A DNA stretch of 5,269 nt from an uncultured Blautia sp. Lineage in GTDB: Bacteria > Bacillota > Clostridia > Lachnospirales > Lachnospiraceae. The position numbers and the translations under genes are program-made. Location: positions 1-5,269 of the forward strand of contig CAKRTP010000117.1 of NCBI GenBank assembly GCA_934402155.1, read 5' to 3'. Shown here piece after piece: positions 1 through 4,837 of this stretch (position 1 is its first letter; every line of letters starts with the position of its first letter). Below the pieces are notes generated by a model. The model searched no databases and had not been told where the DNA came from. It worked only from the letters and a program-made list of their open reading frames with translations.

Positions 1-1085
1 AGAACCAGTCTTGTCTGGATTCTCTTAAGAGCCTGCGGTTTCATTTCTTCCATCATCTTCTCAGCTGTCATTCCTGTAAACTGGAAGTACTGCTCCATTG
101 TAAGTCCCTGGGACTGCATTCTTCTTGCGAAGTCTTCCAGCATCTGACGTGTCTGAGTATCTACCATTGCATCCGGAATTTCCATTTCTGCATTCTCGAT
201 TGCTTTGTCTACTGCTGCATTTTCTTTTGCTGCACGTGCTTCTTTTTCTTTCTTTTCTGTCAGGTTCTTTTTGATGTCTTCTTTGTACTCAGCAAGAGTA
301 TCAAATTCAGAAGCATCCTGTGCAAAATCATCATCCAGCTCCGGAAGTTCTTTTGCTTCTACTTTCTTAACGTCACACTGGAATACAGCTTCTTTGCCAG
401 CCAGTTCTTTTGCCTGGTATTCTTCCGGGAATGTAACCTTAACTTCTACATGGTCTCCTTCTTTGGAACCAACAAGCTGCTCTTCAAATCCCGGGATGAA
501 AGATCCTGATCCAAGTGTCAGCGGATAATCTGTTCCCTTGCCGCCTTCGAATGCTTCACCATCAACAAATCCTTCGAAGTCGATTGTTGTGATGTCACCG
601 TTCTCTGCTCCACGGTCTTCTACTGTAACTGTTCTGGAGTTTTTCTCCTGCTCTTTCTTAAGTTCAGCTTCAACATCCTCATCTGTTACTTCTGTTTCAG
701 ACTTCGGAACCTCTACACCTTTGTACTCGCCAAGAGTAACTTCCGGTTTAACAGCTACTTCTGCTGTAAAGATGAAAGCTTTTCCTGGCTCAGCCTGTGT
801 TACATCGATCTGCGGCTGAGATACGATCTCAAGTTCGCACTCCTCAAGAGCTTTGCTGTAGTGCTCCGGAATCAGAGCGTTTGCAGCATCCTCAAGGAAG
901 ATTCCCTTGCCATACATCTGCTCGATCATTTTTCTTGGTGCTTTTCCTTTACGGAATCCCGGAAGAGTGATTCTTCCTTTTGCTTTCTGGTATGCAGCCT
1001 GCATAGCCTTCTCTAAATCTTCAGCAGAAACTTCGATTGTAAGTTTTGCCATGTTTTTTTCCAGTTTTTCAACCTGTAAACTCAT
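1..1085 (-). CDS. tig: Trigger factor, ribosome-associated chaperone and peptidyl-prolyl isomerase (C-terminus cut by window edge)
   Basis: Trigger factor binds beside the ribosomal exit tunnel and shields nascent chains in the cytoplasm; many members also isomerise prolyl bonds. The 361 visible residues begin MSLQVEKLEKNMAKLTIEVS. The N-terminal ribosome-binding domain carries the family signature GFRKGKAP at residues 43-50. An FKBP-type PPIase domain follows at about residues 155-240 (GDITTIDFEGFVDGEAF, then LGSGSFIPGFEEQLVG), and then the start of the helical C-terminal chaperone domain, rich in Lys, Glu and Met. Family members are usually about 430 residues, so roughly 70 are missing off the left edge. 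The start at 1085 is chosen because AAGGAGG lies 10 nt upstream (complement of 1096-1102); the in-frame Met at residue 12 has no comparable site. The predicted promoter is at 1218-1226. In many Firmicutes clpP/clpX follow tig, but that side is outside the window. Confidence 0.97.
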   Translation of the reverse strand, partial: MSLQVEKLEKNMAKLTIEVSAEDLEKAMQAAYQKAKGRITLPGFRKGKAPRKMIEQMYGKGIFLEDAANALIPEHYSKALEECELEIVSQPQIDVTQAEPGKAFIFTAEVAVKPEVTLGEYKGVEVPKSETEVTDEDVEAELKKEQEKNSRTVTVEDRGAENGDITTIDFEGFVDGEAFEGGKGTDYPLTLGSGSFIPGFEEQLVGSKEGDHVEVKVTFPEEYQAKELAGKEAVFQCDVKKVEAKELPELDDDFAQDASEFDTLAEYKEDIKKNLTEKKEKEARAAKENAAVDKAIENAEMEIPDAMVDTQTRQMLEDFARRMQSQGLTMEQYFQFTGMTAEKMMEEMKPQALKRIQTRLV

Positions 1086-1217
1086 GTTTCCTGTTCCTCC
1101 TTAATTCTCAGGTATAACTTCTGATTATTCTATCTATTGTACTTATCCCTGTCTGCAGATAATGCATACAGGCAGCTGTATCCCAATATCAAGAGATACA
1201 ATTACAGTCATTATCGT

Positions 1218-1226
1218 AGTATAGCA
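1218..1226 (-). promoter_or_regulatory. Extended -10 promoter for tig
   Basis: Read on the minus strand this is TGCTATACT, an extended -10 (TGn plus a 5/6 match to TATAAT). No good -35 is seen at 16-18 bp (best is TGGTGT at 1241-1246), which is tolerable for extended -10 promoters. Transcription would start near 1211, giving a tig leader of about 126 nt. That leader could fold into two small hairpins, with arms at 1148-1152/1168-1172 and 1177-1182/1195-1200. Confidence 0.65.
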
Positions 1227-1277
1227 CAACAGGTATAAAAACACCAGTATTTTTTTGTAGAAAAGTCCTGTTTTCCC

Positions 1278-1835
1278 TTATTTACGGGAATATACCACAG
1301 ATTCTGCAATCTCGTCTGCTCTTTCTTCTCCGAGAAGCTGTCCGATAAGACTTAAAGCAAAATCAATAGCAGTTCCAAGTCCTCTGCTTGTCGTCACATT
1401 ACCGTCGACCACAACACTCTTAAGAGATGGTTTTGCGCCTGCCAGTCCTTCCATACAGGACGGATATGCCGTTGCATTTTTTCCTTCAAGCAGACCAAGC
1501 GATGCCAGAACTGTCGGTGCTGCACAGATTGCCGCCACTTTACCGCCCTTTCCATAAAAATCTTTCAGAAGATCACAGAGCGGCTGATATTCTCCGAGGT
1601 ATTTTGTTCCCGGCATTCCTCCCGGAATCACAAGCATATCTGCATCTGAAAAATCTGTTTCAGAAAAGATCCTGTCTGTTTTCATTATAATTCCATGTGA
1701 TGTCGTGATCTCTCTGCTTTCCCTGATCGAGACAGTCTCTATATCAATCCCCGCACGGCGCATCAGATCTACTACTGTCAGTCCCTCGATATCTTCAAAT
1801 CCGTCTGCAAGAAAAATATAAACTTTTTTACTCAT
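1278..1835 (-). CDS. DJ-1/PfpI family protein (class I glutamine amidotransferase-like fold)
   Basis: A 185-residue protein of the DJ-1/ThiJ/PfpI superfamily, full length for a single-domain member. The N-terminus (VYIFLADGFEDIEGLTVVDLMRRAGI) matches DJ-1 proteins closely and includes Glu17, equivalent to the conserved Glu18 of human DJ-1. The nucleophile elbow AAICAAPTVLA places the reactive cysteine at residue 104 (DJ-1 Cys106), and VIPGGMPG at about 69-76 is the conserved glycine-rich loop. The TSRGLGTAIDFALSLI segment (149-164) is also typical. Members are variously described as protective against oxidative or glyoxal stress, as deglycases or as chaperones; which applies here cannot be told from sequence. 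The start is supported by AGGAGG 5 nt upstream (complement of 1841-1846). The gene stands alone on its strand with a predicted promoter at 2031-2039, and a 142-bp repeat element separates that promoter from the ribosome-binding site. A weak hairpin (arms 1273-1277 and 1286-1290) spans the stop codon but lacks a T-tract. Confidence 0.93.
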   Translation of the reverse strand: MSKKVYIFLADGFEDIEGLTVVDLMRRAGIDIETVSIRESREITTSHGIIMKTDRIFSETDFSDADMLVIPGGMPGTKYLGEYQPLCDLLKDFYGKGGKVAAICAAPTVLASLGLLEGKNATAYPSCMEGLAGAKPSLKSVVVDGNVTTSRGLGTAIDFALSLIGQLLGEERADEIAESVVYSRK

Positions 1836-1846
1836 GAGAACCTCCT

Positions 1847-1854
1847 GTTTTTAT
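1847..1854. repeat. 8-bp direct repeat flanking the element, left copy (putative target-site duplication)
   Basis: GTTTTTAT here is repeated exactly and in the same orientation at 1997-2004. The two copies directly abut the outer ends of the inverted repeats, and the match stops after 8 bp on both sides. This is the expected footprint of a transposition event. The left copy starts directly beside the DJ-1 gene's Shine-Dalgarno. Confidence 0.8.
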
Positions 1855-1996
1855 GTTACTGTTCACTCCGTTCACAGTAACTTGGTCAAAATGCATTCCA
1901 AATCACCTTCGGTGATAGCATTTTGCCCCGTATGTCTCGGGATTTTGCCATATTCATGGCAAAACACCTCGCGGGATATTACCTGTGAACAGTAAC
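1855..1996. mobile_element. 142-bp MITE-like structured repeat element with 12-bp terminal inverted repeats
   Basis: The ends are perfect inverted repeats: GTTACTGTTCAC at 1855-1866 and GTGAACAGTAAC at 1985-1996. Inside are several perfect hairpins. CAAAATGC (1887-1894) pairs with GCATTTTG (1918-1925) and encloses ATCACC-TTC-GGTGAT (1902-1916). TTTTGCCAT (1943-1951) pairs with ATGGCAAAA (1956-1964) across a 4-nt loop, and CCCG (1927-1930) can close that unit with CGGG (1972-1975). The left end can also pair locally with ACAGTAAC at 1874-1881. No ORF of useful length is present, so it would be non-autonomous and mobilised, if at all, by a transposase elsewhere. Exact 8-bp direct repeats flank it. 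The alternative is an older REP/BOX-like repeat family that also spreads by transposase. Copy number in the genome would decide, and I cannot assess it here. Confidence 0.78.
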
Positions 1997-2004
1997 GTTT
2001 TTAT
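1997..2004. repeat. 8-bp direct repeat flanking the element, right copy (putative target-site duplication)
   Basis: GTTTTTAT, identical to 1847-1854, directly abuts the right terminal inverted repeat. The neighbouring bases differ from those beside the left copy, so the duplication is exactly 8 bp. That length is used by several transposase families and does not identify one. Confidence 0.8.
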
Positions 2005-2030
2005 ACATATTTTCCTGATATCATTTGTTA

Positions 2031-2039
2031 AGTATAGCA
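2031..2039 (-). promoter_or_regulatory. Extended -10 promoter for the DJ-1-like gene
   Basis: On the minus strand this reads TGCTATACT, the same nine bases as in the tig promoter. No convincing -35 is visible (TATCTC at 2054-2059 with 17-bp spacing). Transcription would start near 2024 and run through the whole 142-bp element, giving a leader of about 189 nt. Without the element and one copy of its flanking repeat, the leader would be about 39 nt. Confidence 0.6.
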
Positions 2040-2057
2040 TTTTTGAGAAAAAAGAGA

Positions 2058-2063
2058 TATACT
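2058..2063 (+). promoter_or_regulatory. Probable -10 box for the CYTH gene
   Basis: TATACT (5/6 to consensus) lies 52 bp before the preferred start codon. The -35 at 17 bp would be TAGCAT (2035-2040), which is weak. It overlaps the minus-strand promoter at 2031-2039, so the two promoters are divergent and share bases. A start near 2070 leaves about 46 nt of leader and argues against initiation at the upstream ATG at 2080. Confidence 0.45.
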
Positions 2064-2102
2064 AAATCCACAAATTCTAATGAATATTTTTCCCGAATTT
2101 AA

Positions 2103-2108
2103 AGGAGG
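2103..2108 (+). promoter_or_regulatory. Shine-Dalgarno deciding the CYTH start
   Basis: AGGAGG (within AAAGGAGG, 2101-2108) is 7 nt before the ATG at 2116. It lies inside the longer reading frame that opens at ATG 2080, which has no ribosome-binding site of its own. This fixes 2116 as the start. Confidence 0.9.
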
Positions 2109-2115
2109 ATCCATC

Positions 2116-2574
2116 ATGGAAATTGAAAGAAAATTTCTTATAAAAAAAGAACAGCTCCCCAAAGAGCTTAAAAGCTATCCGTTTCATGAAATCGAACAGG
2201 GCTATCTCTGCACAAGTCCGGTCGTGCGTATCCGAAGGCAGGATAACGAATATTATCTGACCTACAAATCAAAAGGCCTCCTGTCCAGGGAAGAATACAA
2301 TCTTCCGCTGACCCAGGAAGCCTATGAACACCTCAAACCCAAAGCAGATGGCATCGTAATCTCCAAAACCCGCTATCTGATCCCGGACAAAGACGGTCTG
2401 ACGATCGAGCTTGATCTCTTTCACCAGGACTATGATGGTCTTTTTCTTGCTGAAGTTGAATTTTGTTCAGAAGAACAGGCTAATGCCTATGTCCCGCCGG
2501 CATGGTTCGGTGAGGATGTCACCTACTCTTCTGAATATCACAACAGTACTCTGAGCAAAGGAAAATCGTCCTAA
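2116..2574 (+). CDS. CYTH domain protein (triphosphate tunnel metalloenzyme; probable inorganic triphosphatase)
   Basis: A 152-residue soluble protein of the CYTH/TTM superfamily, whose eight-stranded tunnel binds a triphosphate and divalent metal. It opens with the defining ExExK motif as MEIERKF (Glu2, Glu4, Lys6). The other charged tunnel positions are visible in order: VVRIRRQ (Arg38, Arg40, Arg41), YKSKG (Lys51, Lys53), KTRYLI (Arg86), IELDLF (Glu98, Asp100) and LAEVEF (Glu113, Glu115). The length suits a single-domain bacterial member. Characterised relatives include tripolyphosphatases (a clostridial enzyme among them), thiamine triphosphatases and class IV adenylate cyclases. With no CHAD domain attached, an inorganic tripolyphosphatase is my best guess, but the substrate is inferred. 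An in-frame ATG at 2080 would add 12 residues but lacks a Shine-Dalgarno and would push the motif from the N-terminus. The stop overlaps the stop of the convergent membrane gene by 4 bp. Confidence 0.92.
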   Translation: MEIERKFLIKKEQLPKELKSYPFHEIEQGYLCTSPVVRIRRQDNEYYLTYKSKGLLSREEYNLPLTQEAYEHLKPKADGIVISKTRYLIPDKDGLTIELDLFHQDYDGLFLAEVEFCSEEQANAYVPPAWFGEDVTYSSEYHNSTLSKGKSS

Positions 2575-3023
2575 TCCTGTTCTTCTTTTTCTTCATCACA
2601 TTTCTTAAATGGTGAATGAGCCATATCGCTGTCCTCTGTCATCAAAAATTTTCTGATGGCAAAGAGGATGGCAATGGCGATGACTCCGATCAGTGTCTGT
2701 GTCGTTTTCATATGCTCTACCACCATCTGTCTCGCCGTCGCAAACATCAGAACCTCAACCACCGTCTGTGCCGAATGCTGACAGAGCATCTTTACAAACT
2801 CAACTCCGACTACCAGTGACAGTGCATTCGCAAGAAACTGTGTAAAAAAGTCGATATCCATATCCATAACGGGTATCTCTGTGAGTTCATAGATCAGCCT
2901 GATACCAGCCAGTGCGATCACGATCAGAATGACGATGGATAGCACAATCTCTGTATAACGTGCAGCATTATAGATCCACTCATTAAAGTGCTTCCGTATT
3001 CTGTGATTTACATTTTTGTTCAT
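2571..3023 (-). CDS. Small multi-pass membrane protein, PsiE-like family
   Basis: A 150-residue protein with a short basic N-terminus (KNVNHRIRKH), about four hydrophobic segments (near residues 26-45, 59-80, 86-103 and 110-128) and an acidic, charged C-terminal tail (CDEEKEEQD). This suggests an inner-membrane protein. The arrangement VEFVKML, then VEVLMFATARQMVVEH, then a final hydrophobic helix resembles E. coli PsiE, which has FEFIALI and ITAIVRLIIVDH in the same places. PsiE is named for induction by phosphate starvation; its biochemical role is not established. The match is from memory and moderate, so the family call is tentative while the membrane nature is clear. The start at 3023 is preferred over a TTG at 3056 because GGAGGG (complement of 3027-3032) precedes it. 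Spacing is tight, at 3-4 nt. No terminator separates it from the ABC-F gene upstream, so some read-through is possible. A weak promoter may lie at 3069-3096. Confidence 0.7.
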   Translation of the reverse strand: MNKNVNHRIRKHFNEWIYNAARYTEIVLSIVILIVIALAGIRLIYELTEIPVMDMDIDFFTQFLANALSLVVGVEFVKMLCQHSAQTVVEVLMFATARQMVVEHMKTTQTLIGVIAIAILFAIRKFLMTEDSDMAHSPFKKCDEEKEEQD

Positions 3024-3026
3024 AAA

Positions 3027-3032
3027 CCCTCC
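3027..3032 (-). promoter_or_regulatory. Shine-Dalgarno deciding the PsiE-like start
   Basis: The minus strand reads GGAGGG just 3 nt before the ATG at 3021-3023. The spacing is shorter than usual, but it is the only good site here; the upstream TTG at 3054-3056 has none. Confidence 0.7.
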
Positions 3033-3068
3033 ATAATATAACGATCTGTTGAACAACTACTCTTTTAG

Positions 3069-3096
3069 CTTATCATGAGGATATATACACTGTCAT
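3069..3096 (-). promoter_or_regulatory. Possible promoter for the PsiE-like gene
   Basis: On the minus strand ATGACA (complement of 3091-3096, 5/6 to the -35 consensus) is 16 bp from GATAAG (complement of 3069-3074, 4/6 to the -10). An alternative AT-rich stretch TGTATATAT lies between them. The gene may instead depend on read-through from the ABC-F gene. Confidence 0.35.
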
Positions 3097-3133
3097 GTCC
3101 TTTTATCCGTACATTCATTTTTATTTACTCTGT

Positions 3134-4690
3134 TTAAAAAACCTTTGTGGTCCATCTGCTCATATCCCAGACTTCATTTACCACATCCTGATAAAACTCC
3201 GGTTCATGACAGATCAGAAGAATGCTTCCTCTGTATTCCCGAAGTGCACTCTTTAATGCCTCCTTTGCATCTACATCCAGATGGTTTGTCGGCTCATCCA
3301 GGAGCAGGACATTGGTATCTCTGTTTACCAGCTTGCAGAGACGCACCTTAGCCTGTTCTCCACCGCTCAGCACCCGTACCTGGCTCTCGATATGCTTCGT
3401 GGTGAGGCCACATTTTGCAAGTGCCGAACGCACTTCATACTGTGTATAGGACGGGAATTCCTGCCACAATTCCTCGATACAGGTAGTCTTATTGTCTCCC
3501 TTGACCTCCTGCTCAAAATATCCAAGCTGGAGATTTTCTCCTCTCTCACAGCTTCCTTTGAGTGACGGGATCAGACCCAGGATACTCTTGAGAAGTGTCG
3601 TTTTTCCGATTCCGTTGGTTCCGACCAGAGCGATCTTCTGTCCGCGTTCCATGGTAAAGTTCAGAGGCTTTGATAATGGCTCATCATAACCGATCACAAG
3701 ATCATGCGTCTCAAAAAGCATCTTGCCCGGTGTACGTCCATAACGGAAATGAAACTCCGGCTTCGGCTTCTCGGCTGCCAGTTCGATCACATCCATCTTG
3801 TCCAGCTTCTTCTGTCTGGACATTGCCATATTTCTTGTTGATACCCTGGCCTTATTTCTTGCCACAAAATCTTTCAGTTCACTGATCTCCTGCTGCTGAC
3901 GGCGGTATGCTGCCTCAAGCTGTGCTTTCTTTACAGCATAAACCTCCTGAAAATGATCATAATCGCCCACATAGCGGTTCAGTTCCTGGTTTTCCATATG
4001 ATAGATGATATTGACCACCTCATTCAGGAACGGAATATCATGAGAAATAAGGATAAAAGCATTCTCATAGTCGAGAAGATATCGTTTCAGCCATGCAATA
4101 TGCTCTTCATCGAGATAGTTTGTCGGCTCATCCAGAAGAAGAATGTCCGGTTTCTCCAGAAGCAGTTTGCCAAGAAGTACCTTCGTCCTCTGACCACCGC
4201 TTAAATCTGTCACATCACGGTCAAGCCCCAGATCCAGAAGCCCAAGTGCTCTGGCAACCTCTTCTACTTTTGCATCGATCACATAAAAATCATGCAGCGT
4301 CAGTTCATCCTGGATCGTTCCAAGTTCTTCCATAAGTACATTCATCTCTTCTTCATCTGCGCTTCCCAGAAGGTCACAGATTTCATTCATCCTCTGCTCT
4401 TTCTGAAGGAGCGGATCAAAAGCAGACTTCAGGACTTCCTGGATCGTCATCCCTTTCTCAAGGACTGCATGCTGATCCAGATATCCTGCATGGACATTTT
4501 TTGCCCATTCTACCTTGCCCTCATCCGGCATCAGTTTCCCTGTAACGATACTCATAAAAGTAGACTTACCTTCGCCGTTGGCCCCGACAAGTCCGATATG
4601 CTCTCCTTTCAGGAGTCTGAAAGAAACATCCGCAAAAATGGCCCTGTCGCCAAATCCATGTGTCAGATGTTCTACATTTAATATGCTCAT
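3134..4690 (-). CDS. ABC-F family ATPase, YfmM-like (ribosome-associated, not a transporter)
   Basis: A 518-residue protein with two ABC ATPase domains on one chain and no membrane segments, the ABC-F layout. ABC-F proteins act at the ribosomal E site, relieving stalling or protecting against antibiotics. Domain 1 has Walker A GANGEGKST (36-44), Q-loop Gln73, signature LSGGQ (163-167), Walker B ending DEPTN with Glu188, and H-loop SHD (216-218). A charged linker at about 241-320, rich in Arg, Lys and Gln, corresponds to the P-site tRNA interaction region. Domain 2 has Walker A GTNGIGKTT (357-365), LSGGE (441-445), DEPTNHLD with Glu466, and an H-loop reading CHE (494-496). Both catalytic glutamates are present. 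Length and the start MSILNVEHLTHGFGDRAIF recall Bacillus YfmM; a resistance role is not indicated. The start follows a poor Shine-Dalgarno (AGAGAG, about 9 nt upstream), but the N-terminal family match supports it. A TATAAT promoter is at 4727-4756. Confidence 0.95.
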   Translation of the reverse strand: MSILNVEHLTHGFGDRAIFADVSFRLLKGEHIGLVGANGEGKSTFMSIVTGKLMPDEGKVEWAKNVHAGYLDQHAVLEKGMTIQEVLKSAFDPLLQKEQRMNEICDLLGSADEEEMNVLMEELGTIQDELTLHDFYVIDAKVEEVARALGLLDLGLDRDVTDLSGGQRTKVLLGKLLLEKPDILLLDEPTNYLDEEHIAWLKRYLLDYENAFILISHDIPFLNEVVNIIYHMENQELNRYVGDYDHFQEVYAVKKAQLEAAYRRQQQEISELKDFVARNKARVSTRNMAMSRQKKLDKMDVIELAAEKPKPEFHFRYGRTPGKMLFETHDLVIGYDEPLSKPLNFTMERGQKIALVGTNGIGKTTLLKSILGLIPSLKGSCERGENLQLGYFEQEVKGDNKTTCIEELWQEFPSYTQYEVRSALAKCGLTTKHIESQVRVLSGGEQAKVRLCKLVNRDTNVLLLDEPTNHLDVDAKEALKSALREYRGSILLICHEPEFYQDVVNEVWDMSRWTTKVF

Positions 4691-4726
4691 AGTTCATTCT
4701 CTCTTTCATTCATACTGATATCTCGT

Positions 4727-4756
4727 ATTATAGCCGAAGCCCGACAGCAAATGCAA
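4727..4756 (-). promoter_or_regulatory. Promoter for the ABC-F gene
   Basis: The minus strand has a perfect TATAAT (complement of 4727-4732), with TTGCAT (complement of 4751-4756) 18 bp upstream as a partial -35. Transcription would begin near 4720, leaving a short leader of about 30 nt. No room is left for a long attenuator such as those upstream of some antibiotic-inducible ABC-F genes. It sits just downstream of the terminator of the preceding gene, consistent with an independent unit. Confidence 0.7.
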
Positions 4757-4786
4757 CCTGTTTTATACCTCTTATATTTGAGACAG

Positions 4787-4823
4787 AAAAAACGGCCATA
4801 CCTTTTGCGTACAGCCGTTTTTT
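4787..4823 (-). terminator. Rho-independent terminator of the symporter gene (symmetric)
   Basis: AAAAAACGGC (4787-4796) and GCCGTTTTTT (4814-4823) form a perfect 10-bp stem with a 17-nt loop. In the minus-strand transcript the hairpin ends in six T residues, and it begins 14 bp after the symporter stop codon. Because it is A-flanked on one side and T-flanked on the other, it can also stop plus-strand transcripts. Confidence 0.9.
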
Positions 4824-4837
4824 GTATATTGATTTTT

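Noticed and set aside
205..819. Plus-strand open frames of 107 and 93 codons rich in Ser and Phe
   Set aside because: They are complements of the Glu/Lys-rich trigger factor, whose codons read backward as Ser/Phe; there is no independent support.
1273..1290. Hairpin over the DJ-1 stop codon (TTCCC/GGGAA) as a terminator
   Set aside because: The stem is only 5 bp and no T-tract follows it on the minus strand. It may contribute, but I cannot call it a terminator.
1855..1996. Known riboswitch, tRNA or CRISPR repeat reading of the structured intergenic region
   Set aside because: There is no cloverleaf, no repeat-spacer periodicity and no aptamer core that I recognise. Terminal inverted repeats plus exact flanking duplications fit an inserted element better.
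2080..2115. Upstream in-frame ATG that would lengthen the CYTH protein by 12 residues
   Set aside because: It has no Shine-Dalgarno, lies about 10 nt from the predicted transcription start, and the added residues include the real ribosome-binding site. CYTH proteins begin almost directly with the ExExK motif.
3024..3056. TTG start extending the PsiE-like protein by 11 residues
   Set aside because: No ribosome-binding site precedes it, whereas the ATG at 3023 has GGAGGG just upstream.
4292..4681. Plus-strand open frame of 129 codons
   Set aside because: It is antisense to the first ATPase domain of the ABC-F gene, has no start signal or recognisable domain, and the opposite strand has an unmistakable conserved protein.
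3134..4690. ABC-F gene as an antibiotic resistance determinant
   Set aside because: The sequence resembles housekeeping YfmM-like members, the leader is short with no attenuator, and no mobile or resistance genes are next to it.
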